A stretch of DNA of 64,000 bases from Lodderomyces elongisporus (Eukaryota > Ascomycota > Pichiomycetes > Serinales > Debaryomycetaceae). The DNA lies in assembly GCF_030384665.1 (NCBI RefSeq), contig NC_083675.1, positions 740,001 to 804,000 on the forward strand. Reading direction: 5' to 3'. The notes below the pieces were generated by a model. The model was given only the letters and a program-made list of their open reading frames with translations. It was not told the origin of the DNA and did no database searches. Positions 41,845-52,972 of the stretch are shown here, in pieces. How positions within the stretch are numbered: the first letter of the stretch is position 1; the number at the start of each line of letters is the position of its first letter. The position numbers and the translations under genes were made by a program.

Positions 41845-44800
41845 CTATATTTGAAGTTCCTCAAAATTGACTTGTATTTCCTCAAAATGCTCTAACAAGG
41901 AACGGCTCTTCTCCTTAACTTTGGCCGTTATATCTTCCTTGTCTCGTCTTTCTTGTAATTTATTCTCTAACGATGCCAGTGCTGGTTGTTCTTCTGATGA
42001 AGCAGAGAAGGAAGAATAAGAACCACAGTTTTCATGAAACACGCTTATTGTAGAGACACGATTGCGCAAGTTCTGGAAAGTCGTTGATTGTGGCAAAATC
42101 ATTAACAATCCATATAAGCTCTTGTACAAGTCACTATAACGTAATGGGTCCAAAAGCTGTAATCGAAGTTTGACAAAAATGGGCAGCTCCAACAACTGGA
42201 TCAACACATCCAACTGAAGCAAGAGTCGTGAAGTGATTTCAAGATCAGCCAAACTCTTGATAACCAAATGGGACAAGTAATAATTCGAAGTGAGAAGACA
42301 AAGGGATATGGCACTTGAAGCGTCAAAACACCAACTTTTGAATAGCGTCGAAAACAAATTCCAATTTTCCTCCAGTGCCAAATCAATGCTTTTCAATTTC
42401 CTGCGGAACAAACGAAGCTCAGTAGATGTCAACAAAATATTATTTAACGTGATGATCATCATATTTGCAAACTCCATGTAGTTTAAATCATGTGACTCGT
42501 CACTCTTGTATTCCAGTAAAAGCACCTCTGCAAGAGTAGTGAAGATTATTTCAGAGTTCAAGCTAAGACACAATTTTCGAATAATAAAATCAACCTTGTG
42601 GTTCTTGTCAAATCCACCACTTTGGAATAGTTTGATAAGCTTGGCAATAAAGTCTCTAAAAAATTCCTGATTTGATTCTGAGACTTTCGCCAAGAGTTGC
42701 AATACCTTGAGGATTACATTATCGCTTGCATCATACTTTAACAAATCTGTTAAGCCAAACTCATTATCTTGGTTTTGGAAAAAATTGAGAAACTCTGTTG
42801 GCACTCTTTCGTAAACAAAGACAAACCAATCAAGTGCTGTGACTTTTGACAACTCGTTGCTGTGGTTTGAACCTTGCGAGAGGAACCTCTTCAGAATACT
42901 TGCTAAAAGATCTGGTAACTGCTTTGCATTAAACAGTGTCTCGGATTCCTCAGTCACTCCAAATATTTCCAACAGCCGAATATCAGTATAAAATTTATTT
43001 AAAAATGCTTGTAGTTCGTAGCTAAAACCAAGAAACTGGTCACGTAATTCATAGGTTTGCAGCTCTTCAGTAGAGGAGATATTTTGCAATATTATTGTAA
43101 CGCAATCGGAAAAACTCTTCAATATTGCTCTGGGGGCTATATTGATTAATTCGCGTAGCCATTTTAGACAGATATGTTGAACTTTACTTTTGGTTTCGTA
43201 TGAATCATCAGGAAGTTCTCCTTTACCTTTTATGCTATTTCCGCTTAAACCACCGCCATTTCCATTCCCGTTTTGACTAAACCCTTGGAGAAAAGATAAT
43301 AGGATATGGATAATTTCTTGGTGATCGATGTAGATATCATGGCCGAATGGCACTTCTTGCAGAATCAGTGCATCATTATCACCATTACCATCATCAACAT
43401 CATCATCGTGACCGTCGTCATCGTCATGACCGTGGTGACTGTGACCATCACCCCCGTCATTGCCGATATTATCGTTGTTGTCATTATTACCATTACCATC
43501 AAAGGTACCATTAGTAAAGTTATTTTCTTTTCCACTCAAAGTTTTCTGAGTTGCCTGAGTCGACTGTTTCGCCTTGTCCTCGTTTTCATTCTCATTCGCG
43601 TTCTCATTCTCGTTCTCGTTTGTCTTATTCTTTATATTCAAAGATTCAACCTTGTTCCTTATAGATTCGACATCTTCGTCACCTTTGCCCTGCTCTGCAC
43701 TGCTTGTTGCGTGTTTCTCGATATTCCTCAACTTCTTATTCATCTCCAACTTTACGCTTTCAACTTCAGCAATCTCTCTCAAAAAAATATCCAACAAGTT
43801 TTCCGTTTCAAATATTATATCCTGTGGCGCACCATTCAACATAAATTTAATTAGTGGCAGTAAAAAAGTAGGCAAGAATCGTATGAGTTCAAGGTTTGGA
43901 ATATCATTGAATAGTTCAAGCCACGAAAGTAAAAATTTTTTGGTGAATGGGTCAACAATATACATTCTCTCCAACAAGACTGGAATAAACTTGGGTAGTT
44001 GAAATGCTTTTGCAGGTTCTTGTGGCTGCACTGTTTGGATTGTATTACCCTGAGCATCAAAGGAATGCGACCGAACAGAGTCTGAACCACTAGGCAATGG
44101 CAACCTCTCCAGATACGAAGTTTGCTTACCCCAATTGGTATTGAAATCTTGGCCATTGATTAGCTTTGACATGAATTGGGAGTCAAATCCATCTTGTACA
44201 CTTGATCCCATGCTTGATTCGTTATCCAAACCACCAATTCCACCAGCGCCACCTCTTCCTCCCGTTTGGTCACCATTTCCGTTTTCGTTTTCGTTACCAC
44301 CATCTTTCATTTCATCTAATATACTCACATAGTTCACAGCTTTGGCACTAACAATATCCTTAATCAATCTATCCAATATATCTGCAGCATTCTTCACCGA
44401 GCTCTCGGTATCGCTCACCAAGATGCACAATACATCAAAAATCTCATTGAAATAAAGCATAATCTCACCACGTGCTATTTTGGCAACATTATACAAGGAT
44501 TCACAAGCATAGTACCTCACACGAGCATCAACATCTTTAAACATTGCAAAGATCGGTCGAACTATATCGTTTAAAAAAAAGGCAATTGCGAAAGAGCCGA
44601 GTGCAACGGAAACACTTCCCAACGCGGTAATGGCACCCATTTTTGCCGAGTTTGACGCCGTCACTGAGGCAGAGCTACTCAGCGATGTGGATGATTGTAA
44701 TTGTGTAAGATCTGTAAGTTCATGGATTATTTTGAGGATGGTTTGGCTATCATTACGCGCAAGGGCAGCCTTGGTGATCGATTCAACTTGAAATGCTGTT

Positions 44801-44874
44801 GCCTTTCGTTTTTCGTAGATGTGGTTTGATAAGTCTTTGATAAGGGTTGAATCAAGCACCCTTGGTGAAGACAT
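41845..44874 (-). CDS. VAC14: Vac14, scaffold of the Fab1 PI(3,5)P2 kinase complex
   Basis: Vac14 is a HEAT-repeat scaffold on the vacuole membrane that holds the Fab1 kinase and Fig4 phosphatase. The 1009-residue protein begins with HEAT repeats, including PIFAMFKDVDARVRYYACESLYNVAKIARGE and CILVSDTESSVKNAADILDRLIKD, which are typical of the Vac14 N-terminal domain. The C-terminal Fig4-binding domain is present (LRLQLLDPLRYSDLYKSLYGLLMILPQSTTFQNLRNR). Three low-complexity insertions explain the excess over S. cerevisiae (880): Gly/Asn near 190-220, Glu/Asn alternation near 420-440 and a His/Asp/Gly-rich segment near 465-505. The start is the first ATG, followed upstream by a G run. Confidence 0.95.
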   Translation of the reverse strand: MSSPRVLDSTLIKDLSNHIYEKRKATAFQVESITKAALARNDSQTILKIIHELTDLTQLQSSTSLSSSASVTASNSAKMGAITALGSVSVALGSFAIAFFLNDIVRPIFAMFKDVDARVRYYACESLYNVAKIARGEIMLYFNEIFDVLCILVSDTESSVKNAADILDRLIKDIVSAKAVNYVSILDEMKDGGNENENGNGDQTGGRGGAGGIGGLDNESSMGSSVQDGFDSQFMSKLINGQDFNTNWGKQTSYLERLPLPSGSDSVRSHSFDAQGNTIQTVQPQEPAKAFQLPKFIPVLLERMYIVDPFTKKFLLSWLELFNDIPNLELIRFLPTFLLPLIKFMLNGAPQDIIFETENLLDIFLREIAEVESVKLEMNKKLRNIEKHATSSAEQGKGDEDVESIRNKVESLNIKNKTNENENENANENENEDKAKQSTQATQKTLSGKENNFTNGTFDGNGNNDNNDNIGNDGGDGHSHHGHDDDDGHDDDVDDGNGDNDALILQEVPFGHDIYIDHQEIIHILLSFLQGFSQNGNGNGGGLSGNSIKGKGELPDDSYETKSKVQHICLKWLRELINIAPRAILKSFSDCVTIILQNISSTEELQTYELRDQFLGFSYELQAFLNKFYTDIRLLEIFGVTEESETLFNAKQLPDLLASILKRFLSQGSNHSNELSKVTALDWFVFVYERVPTEFLNFFQNQDNEFGLTDLLKYDASDNVILKVLQLLAKVSESNQEFFRDFIAKLIKLFQSGGFDKNHKVDFIIRKLCLSLNSEIIFTTLAEVLLLEYKSDESHDLNYMEFANMMIITLNNILLTSTELRLFRRKLKSIDLALEENWNLFSTLFKSWCFDASSAISLCLLTSNYYLSHLVIKSLADLEITSRLLLQLDVLIQLLELPIFVKLRLQLLDPLRYSDLYKSLYGLLMILPQSTTFQNLRNRVSTISVFHENCGSYSSFSASSEEQPALASLENKLQERRDKEDITAKVKEKSRSLLEHFEEIQVNFEELQI

Positions 44875-45508
44875 TCTTTAGTGGGGGGGGGGGGGGGGGG
44901 GAAAGAAAATTGGTGAGGCACTGAGTGATAGTGTTTTGGTCCTAAATGTATGGTATGCTTGTTCGATAATATTGTTGTTATTGTTGTTGTTTTAAAAAGA
45001 CTTTATTAGATATTGGTAGTGGTGGTGGGGCGGGGGGGGGGGGGTGTTTGTGGTAGCGAAGGACGCAAGAGCGGAGGAGTGGAGGGGTGGTGAAAGAGGT
45101 GTGGGAGGTTTAAGGACGCTTGAGTCGTTAGTTTACGATTTGCATCCTCGTGTATTGTATGCTACCAATTTTCTATAGATTATTCAACTGATTCTAAATT
45201 CACAAGTCAAAAGGCAAAGGACAATAGAACAAAGACAAAAGGCAAAAGACAAAAAGCAAAAAAGAAGATCTTATTCTACATTGAATAGCAAACAGCTACA
45301 AAGTTAGTTCAAGTACATGTCATTAATCGTTAGAAAGAAAGAAAATTTGCGGAGATACATCATATGTATAACGATCAAAAGCTATGTGGCGAGCATTTTT
45401 TTTTCACCTTCATATTTTTCCTAAACCTCCTCCTCCTAATCTTCTTCTTCTTCATCATCATCATCATCTTCTTCTTCATCTTCTTCTTTTCTTATTCTAC
45501 TGTTGTTG
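44875..45508. other. Spacer between VAC14 and the APJ1-like gene
   Basis: It begins with a 19-base G run at 44883-44901, directly at the VAC14 start, and holds another G-rich block near 45029-45044, AAAGGCAAAAGAC-type repeats at 45205-45265 and CTT/CAT triplets to about 45480. No gene recognised. Confidence 0.55.
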
Positions 45509-47410
45509 TCAGATGGCATTCTGGATTCCATCCATTGTAGTGTTTGATCCGTCAAATTTCCTTCTCTTTTGAGCACCGGCACCGTTACCATTGCCTCCTT
45601 TATCTCCAGCAGAAATGTCAAAGTAATTGTTGCGAGTTCTTGCACTATCACTGTTAGCACTTCTAGTACCTCTGGCACCTCTGGCACCACTGGCACCGCC
45701 GCTGCTGTTGCTGTTGCTGTTGCCGCCACTGTTCCATTTCACTCCCCCATAGTTCATCTTATCATTACTTTCATCCTTATTAGGGCTTGATGAAGAGCTT
45801 GGTGTTTGGTCAATGTTTATTGGATGTGACTTGGTTCCTGGAAGGTTAGATAAGTGAGTTTCAATAATTTTTTCTGTTGGCGAAGCAATGTATGAAGAGT
45901 TGCTTGGTAATGCATTCTCCAAATTGATCAATGCCTGTTGAGAAAACTCCTCGATCGATGGGAGTTGTACATGGAAATTGATATAGAGGTTACCACGATT
46001 GAATTGGCGAAATTTGTCAGTGCGTTGCTTTTCTTCGTTTTCCTCATTCATGCTTGATTGGATCAAGATTCCATTATTTGCAATGATATCAGTGTTGATG
46101 GGCATTCCTAGATTCTTGACCAATTTCGGTTCACCCAGGTTAATTGTTCCCAACACTTCGCCCTGTTGCACTTTCTCGTTATTGATGCTGCTATTGCCAT
46201 GTGAATTGATGTAGATTTTGAGAAACTGGCCCACGCGTAAGAAATTTGGAATTAATATTTCTCCACCGAGTAAAGCCGTTTTCAAATCAATGTTGTAATC
46301 CATAAACAAATCGTTTCTTTTTCTTGTCAAATATGGGTGTGGCTTCTGGCGTATTTCAACAATGAGGTCTCCTGGTATTACATTTCTTCCCTCATCACCT
46401 TCGCCCTTGATGACAATCTTGTCGGATTGTCTAGCACCGGGTGGTATATGAATCTTGATAATTTTTGTGGTCTCAACGTATCCTGATTCACAGTATATAC
46501 ACTTGTCACTTGGTTTCACATACACACCGGTACCTTGACACTTTTCACAAGTACCGGTTTGTCTTTGCTGTGAGAATTGGTTATAGTGAATAACCATGAC
46601 TTTTCCCGAGCCTAGACAAGTTGGGCACACACAAGGATTATAACCTCCATGGCCATCGCAATGTACACATTTCATATTTTTAGGAAGTGACAATTTGATG
46701 GTCTTGCCATACATCAAGTCATTCAACGATACATCGCATTGGTGGTAGATGTTTTCTCCTCTATATAATTGATTTTGGATTGGCTCTCCATAGGGCTTGA
46801 CGATTTTCTTCATTGGTTGCAGTTGCAGTTGCAGTTGCAGTTGCAGCTGCAGCTGGTAGAATGAATTGGATCCCATATTAGTACTCAGTGATGAGTGTGA
46901 TGAGAAGAAGGCATTTTGGTTTGAGAACATTGAGTTTATATCGTCAAATACTTGTGAGAATATATGGTGTCCTCGTAGTGGATTCAGATGGCCAAATGGG
47001 TTTGATCTCGCAGAACGCGAAGTTGCCGTAAAGAATTGTGGGAATTGGTTGTTGAAATGTGCAAAGTCTTCGTCAGAGTCCTCGAGTGAGTCATCTGAAC
47101 CCTGGCTCGAACTATGGTTGCGGTTCTGTCTATATCGTTGTGCTGGGTTTGGGTCAGGTGGTTCTGAAACCAGTACTAGACGCTCCAATCCTTCTTTTCC
47201 GTACTTGTCGTAGATGTGTCTTTGTTTTGAGTCCTTCAAAATCTCGTAAGCTCTGGTCATTTCCTTGAATTTTTCCGTCAATTGCGGATCGTGGTTTGTC
47301 TTGTCGGGGTGGCATTTCAATGCAAGCTTTTTGTAAGCTCGTGAAACCTCTTCTGTAGTGGCATTTTGTGAGATGGATAGTACGTCGTAGAAATAAGTCT
47401 CTCGCACCAT
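45509..47410 (-). CDS. APJ1: Class A J-domain co-chaperone (Apj1-like)
   Basis: This 633-residue DnaJ-type protein stimulates Hsp70 ATPase. The J-domain occupies residues 4-72 with HPD at 34-36. A zinc-binding cysteine cluster near 245-310 has CVHCDGHGG, CPTCLGSG, CEKCQGTG and CIYCESG, the last one departing from CxxCxGxG. The two beta-barrel substrate-binding domains follow. The J-domain (AYEILKDSKQRHIYDKYG) looks closest to yeast Apj1 (528 residues), which acts in nuclear protein quality control and SUMO-related degradation; Xdj1 is the alternative. A run of six CTG codons alternating with CAR near 195-207 reads (Gln-Ser)n under CTG-clade decoding. The C-terminal 80 residues are Ser/Asn/Gly/Arg-rich. 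Confidence 0.7.
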   Translation of the reverse strand: MVRETYFYDVLSISQNATTEEVSRAYKKLALKCHPDKTNHDPQLTEKFKEMTRAYEILKDSKQRHIYDKYGKEGLERLVLVSEPPDPNPAQRYRQNRNHSSSQGSDDSLEDSDEDFAHFNNQFPQFFTATSRSARSNPFGHLNPLRGHHIFSQVFDDINSMFSNQNAFFSSHSSLSTNMGSNSFYQLQLQLQLQLQLQPMKKIVKPYGEPIQNQLYRGENIYHQCDVSLNDLMYGKTIKLSLPKNMKCVHCDGHGGYNPCVCPTCLGSGKVMVIHYNQFSQQRQTGTCEKCQGTGVYVKPSDKCIYCESGYVETTKIIKIHIPPGARQSDKIVIKGEGDEGRNVIPGDLIVEIRQKPHPYLTRKRNDLFMDYNIDLKTALLGGEILIPNFLRVGQFLKIYINSHGNSSINNEKVQQGEVLGTINLGEPKLVKNLGMPINTDIIANNGILIQSSMNEENEEKQRTDKFRQFNRGNLYINFHVQLPSIEEFSQQALINLENALPSNSSYIASPTEKIIETHLSNLPGTKSHPINIDQTPSSSSSPNKDESNDKMNYGGVKWNSGGNSNSNSSGGASGARGARGTRSANSDSARTRNNYFDISAGDKGGNGNGAGAQKRRKFDGSNTTMDGIQNAI

Positions 47411-48297
47411 TGTCTGCTTTACTTTAAAGATATGATTGTGTAAAGTTGTAAATACTTGTATGTATCGTTTGTTTCTTCTTTTTGGTTGGGGTGGTGTGTA
47501 ATGTGGAATAATAATCTAATATCTTTGGTATTAAAATCACAGTAGCATTTACGAATAGTGGCTTCTTTCCTTTATTTCTTTTATTTCTTCTTCAACAAAA
47601 TAGAAATAATTGAAGAGTATTAAAGAAAAGAAAATGGAATCTGAGTCTTGATGTTTTATTTATTTCTCCGTGTGGATCACAAGCTTTTTAGTTTTATTTT
47701 TACTTGTTGTGGGATGGCGATGTACGCTTTTCTAAGTAGTAGTAGTAGAAGTGGTGGTGGTAGTAGTAGTAGTTTAAGAGCGGTGGCAACTAATGGTTGT
47801 AGTAGGAAATATGTAATAAACGAAAAAAAAGCCGTTACTGATGTAGGATTAGTAATGTAATGATTTAGTGGTGATTCCAAGACTCCTCTATTTTTTATTA
47901 TTTCTTATTTTTTGGTCAAAAGTAATATTGTATATAGTCTCGAGAACCTTCTGTGGATGCAATTATAATCTCGAGCGGTGAGTAAGTTAAACGAATTTTA
48001 CTAATATGTATAGTGCGTTCTATTCTCTTTATGTCCTTTTTTTTTGTTTTGCAATACGTGATTAAGTTAATAATTGACTTGCTGTTGGTTGTAAAAGACA
48101 AAAAAATATTAAAAAAAAACAGAAAAAAAAAAGGAGGATTAGAACAAACTAAAGTTTGCAAGAAATGATTTATCTGAGACCGATCAAATTAAACAATCGT
48201 TCTTGGTGTATGTATTTAACTCTGATTCTGATTCTGTTGTGTTATGTGCGTGTGGTGCAGACAGAATATGTCTTTATGCATTTGTTATCTCTGCATC

Positions 48298-48340
<43 letters not shown>

Positions 48341-51256
48341 TGGTATATTGTTGCTACCATATGCATACCTCTTGAGTTTTTTTAGGTCTTTGACGTAATA
48401 TATTATATAATACTTATTTACTTTATTAGTAAGTTCTTATGTAAAAACGTCTCTGTAGAACCTTCCATCCTGTTCCATTCTATTCCAAAAGTCTTTTATT
48501 GCATCGCTGCCTGCTTCTCCAAATTTTCTCCTTTTCTGTTCTTCAAGTTTCTTGCAATAATTTCACCACAAAAAAAAGAGAAAGCCACTTGTTTTCGCTA
48601 GAATTTACTCTGTGTATCTATTTCACCAAACATCGTTGTTTTTTTTCTTTTGTTTTGTCAGCTTCTTATATGTATGTATATATCTAGCTAGACTACCACC
48701 CACCACCAAATAAAAAAGAAAACAAAAAGAAAAAAAGGAAAAACTGTAGTTCTTGTTGACAATATACATCCCATAATCACCAACTTTGTATCGATACTGT
48801 TATATCAACAAAAAGAGCAAAACGGTAAGGAAAAAGGTAACTAATCTTGATTAATCTTTAGATTTGTTTGATTGTGCAAAAGCCACCCGTAGGAAAAGAC
48901 ATAGCAATATTCTCAACCATATGTGTGATTAGGCTATTTGCTCATTATTTCATTTCCTTACTTGCCCACATCATTCTAGTTTTTTTCTTTTCATTGCAGG
49001 TGGGGGAAGGCGAAATAAGTGAGCTTTAAGTGAAATTATCAAATTCTTGTATCTATTCGTTTTACAAATGTACTGTTAATTTGATTTACTTGATTAGAAT
49101 CGTCACCATTGGCACCCAAACCTATGTCAAACGACGCGTCTTGTGGCTGTTTCACTTTTTTTTTATATTTTTTTTTTGACTTTTATTTTTACTTTTGCTT
49201 TCAATATTGTGAATGTAGGATATATATTGGTTAGCTTTGAAGAAAGCCATAGAGAATAGCATTAACCTTGTTGCTGCTTTTCAACAAAATAATACGCTTT
49301 CGCTTGACTTAATTAAGAATCTTGTGTATACGAGATTCTTGTTGAAAAGAGGAAAAGAAGAAGAAGAAGAAGAAGAAGAAGAAGGTAATACATATATAAT
49401 TTCAAGATCTCAAATGCGACGCAGGTCACGCAAACCTGTTGTAGAAAACTCTCCCGCTCGTCGTATCCTTCTCCGCAACTCCGACTCATATCTCGACTAT
49501 AAGTCGACTGTCTCTCCACTAATATTTCCTTTTATGGATTGTTTGCTATGGATACTTCACTTTGATGTTTCCCCTCCTTCTTCCTCCCCCCCTCTTCACT
49601 CCCTTTGTTTTCTTATTATTTTCTTTTTTTTAGTTTTTTTTTTTTTTTTAGCTGTTTACCCCAAATTATTGAGAGAACAAAGTTTCAAAAGGAAAGCAAA
49701 AGCGTCTCGTGTTAAACCAAATAAAAGGAAAAAAAAACCAAAAAAAAAGAGCAACAAAATATGGCCCCATTTCGTGATAATGTTTTTAGCAAATTATTTT
49801 GTTTTTGAGGTGGGGTGGAAGGGGGAAAGCGCAAAAGAGCAGAAACGCAAAAACGCGCAAAACACAAAAATCAAAAAGCACTGAGAGTTGAGTATATCTC
49901 AGAACATATTTCTCCATTCATATATTGATGGCAAAAAAAATTGGCAATAGCCACAGTTAAGTTGAATCATCTCGGGTTTTGGCATATAAAGTTTTTATTA
50001 CTTCTTGACATTCAGCTAGCATAATGCTTTGCTTACAACTTCCAATGGTTAAAATATTGGCAGTAGCTTGCAAAAGTCATAATTATCTCTCTACACTTCT
50101 AAATATGGATACACAAATGCGTAAATGCAACTCTAACCCAAACTGATAGACTACTACACTATCCATTGACTATTACCAATTGTTTAATATAAGTACAAGC
50201 CATGTAACCGGTACTTATTACATGTATAGACGAGACCACTGGCTGTGTGTTCTTGACTTGAAGACAATGGTGAACACAATCTTTGCTTTCTCTTTTTTTT
50301 TTTTTTGTTTTGGTGCCTTAATTCTCCTAGTTTATAAGCTTTTCAATTTGGTTGTAAAATACCACATCTTTTTTTTTTTTACAACCATCAACAACGTCAT
50401 CGACAACGCCGGTGCCATTACCATTACTACCTATTTTGCAATGCCGATACTTTTCTAATCAAACACGCAACACATATTACAAACTACCTCAATCTTTAAA
50501 TGTCGCCATTTCATTATCTTTAACATTATTATTCATCTACTTATATACTATTTGGAAGAAAACGACCTTTTAAAATTTTTATAATAATAATAGTACTAAT
50601 AGTAGTAGTAGTAGTAGTGGACCAAACAAAGAAAGAAGGAAGCAACACTCTATCAAAAGATGTCGCCATTTGCAAATACTCACACAGAGATATATGGGAT
50701 TGGACTAGGGGTACTTCAATCTTACCACTCTATTATTATAAAACACGTTCAAAAGTGGAAGAAAGAGAGGGTGGTGCACAAATATGGAAACTTCTCTGAC
50801 GTAACATCGCCTTATTATAATTACTACTACTACTACTACAACAACAGCAGTTGCTGTTGTTGCTGCTGTTTCTGCTGTTATTGTTTCATATTCTTGGCTA
50901 TTCTTTTTTGTCAAGATTTCCTACCACTACAATTAGCATTATAGACGATTTCCTTTTAGATGTGCCAAAATGCAGGTCTGTAGGCACATGCAAATTCAGG
51001 TCAGAGAATGCTCAACAATTTAAGCAACTAAATTATTAGTGGTACCTGTGGTGCCTGAAATCAACTACCACCCCACCCCCTCTCCCCATACCACTTTGAA
51101 ACAAACCATATATTGTTTATCTCATCTATTGTTGTTGTTGTTGCTGTTGCTGTTGTTGTTTTCGTTGTACTAATACTAGTACTAGTTTGAGCTGGATGGT
51201 ATGCTAGTTAAAGAGTTGCCGATCGTTGTGGACTTAACACACGCAGACCCCAACTT

Positions 51257-51286
51257 GGCTATACGAGCGCATCGAGTCGTGTAGCC
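51257..51286. other. GC-rich inverted repeat (10-bp stem, 10-base loop)
   Basis: GGCTATACGA at 51257-51266 pairs with TCGTGTAGCC at 51277-51286, with a single T-G wobble, around a 10-base loop GCGCATCGAG. It stands in a short GC-rich island (about 51220-51295) within AT-rich sequence, about 1.7 kb upstream of the zinc-finger gene. On the minus strand TAGCCAAGTTGG next to it resembles a Pol III A box, but no B box follows. Confidence 0.6.
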
Positions 51287-51638
51287 GCGGGTAAGGAAAG
51301 AAAAAATCACACAGTCAAACTAGCTAGCAGTCTCGCATATTACAAGCATAAATTTCTGGCTTAGACTTTTGACACTCAAAAATAAAAAACTAAAAAATTA
51401 ATGCCAAAAAAAAAAAGAGAGAGAAAGAGAGAGAGAGGGAAAAAATAAAAATAAAAATAAAAATAAAATAAAAAAACAAGATAAAAATATATTAAAATAT
51501 TTAAATGAAAAAAAAAATTTTTTTTTTTAGAATCAAAAAAACAGGAGACAAGGCACAAATGACTCAAGAATAAAATTTTAAGGTACCACCATATCGACAA
51601 TATCACTACTGTCACTACTATCAAGAGACACCCACTTA

Positions 51639-51642
<4 letters not shown>

Positions 51643-51719
<77 letters not shown>
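51643..51719. repeat. ATT trinucleotide microsatellite
   Basis: About 25 perfect ATT units occur in a row. On the minus strand one phase reads as a long Asn run, which produces a spurious open frame. Confidence 0.9.
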
Positions 51720-51720
<1 letters not shown>

Positions 51721-52972
51721 CACCAACTGCTACAACCAACAGGCAAACACAAGTGGCATTCTTTTACCACCAGAACTAAAACAAAGGAAAAAGGTATATA
51801 CATGAAAGGAAAAATAAAAATGATACAACAAGAACAAAGCGGAATACAAACACAAACAATAGACTGGAACAAACAAAAGCAAAATAATTTGAACACCTTT
51901 CAATCTTTGTTTTTTATTTTTAAAATAAAAATTAAATTTTATTTTTAACTTTTTATTTTGTTTTTGTGTTTGTGTCAGTGTTTGTGTGTGTGTTTCTATA
52001 AATTTTTTCAATTGTTCCTGTTCGTGATCATCTATCGCGCATCATCAACATTCCACTACCTGCTTCCTTTCCCTCCTTTTAAAGACCTAAATATGGAATT
52101 ATAGAACATTGAACATCAAATATTGAACAAAACCAGAAGACAAAAAAAAAAACCAAACCAAACCTAAAAAAAACACCAAGTACTCCAACTCTTTTGTCGT
52201 CATCATCGTCAGACTTTGCATTGTTTCAGATATTTTCGCTTTGTTCGTTTGTTTGTCGTTTTTTGTTCTTGCTTTTTTTTTTTTACATATAGATGTATTT
52301 TCTTTAAACTAATAGACACGCACACAACTTCACAATCATTGACATTCTTTCTTATTATCCATCCATCCATCCATCTATCTATTCTTTATTCTTTACTCTT
52401 TACTCTTTCTACCCTTTCTACCCTTTATCATTTAGCTTTACTCTCTATTCTTTACTGACGCTCATTTAACACGACACACTACCTGCATTATTCTGCCATA
52501 CCAACATCGAAATCTAAAATTAAATCTTTCATTTTTTTTTCTACTATTAAAGATTTCACCCAGTACTTGTTTTTTGTTTTTTTTTATTTAATTTTCCCCT
52601 GGCAGAAAAAGATCCTCCCTTTCAAAATTGTCAAAAGAATCCCAAAATTTCTAAACCCAAACAACAAATATCGCTTTCACTCAAACTTTCAACATCCAAC
52701 TAAGGTTCTATATATACACCCATATTAGAAAACAGAAAGAAGGTGGTTGCAGCTTTTCCCTTTGTTTTCTATTTTTTTTCTAATTTGTTTTTGTTATTAT
52801 TATAATTTTCCTTCGTCCTTACTTTCTTTTTCTTTTTCTTTTTTTTTTGCCCACAAATTTGAGGGAACAAGGATTCAGCACTATCATCACAAGTTGTCAC
52901 GTCCACTCTTTTTTAAAAAAGCTCATAGGCAGAGGTTTATAAGCATTCACGAAAACATAACTGACAACATAT

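Larger units (their letters stand above)
47411..52972. other. 5.5-kb region without recognised genes upstream of BCR1-like gene
   Basis: No supported coding or RNA gene is visible in this, the longest gap in the window. It carries (TC)n at 48303-48336, AGA/AAG triplets at 49355-49385, AGT triplets at 50590-50620, an (AAAAAT)n run at 51443-51475, (ATT)n of about 25 units at 51643-51719, GTT repeats at 51130-51160 and a GC-rich hairpin at 51257-51286. Open frames here are low complexity. Such length is typical of promoters and leaders of master regulator genes in Candida. Confidence 0.5.

Noticed and set aside
51643..51896. Minus-strand frame with a long Asn run
   Set aside because: It is a translation of the ATT microsatellite, with no conserved sequence around it.
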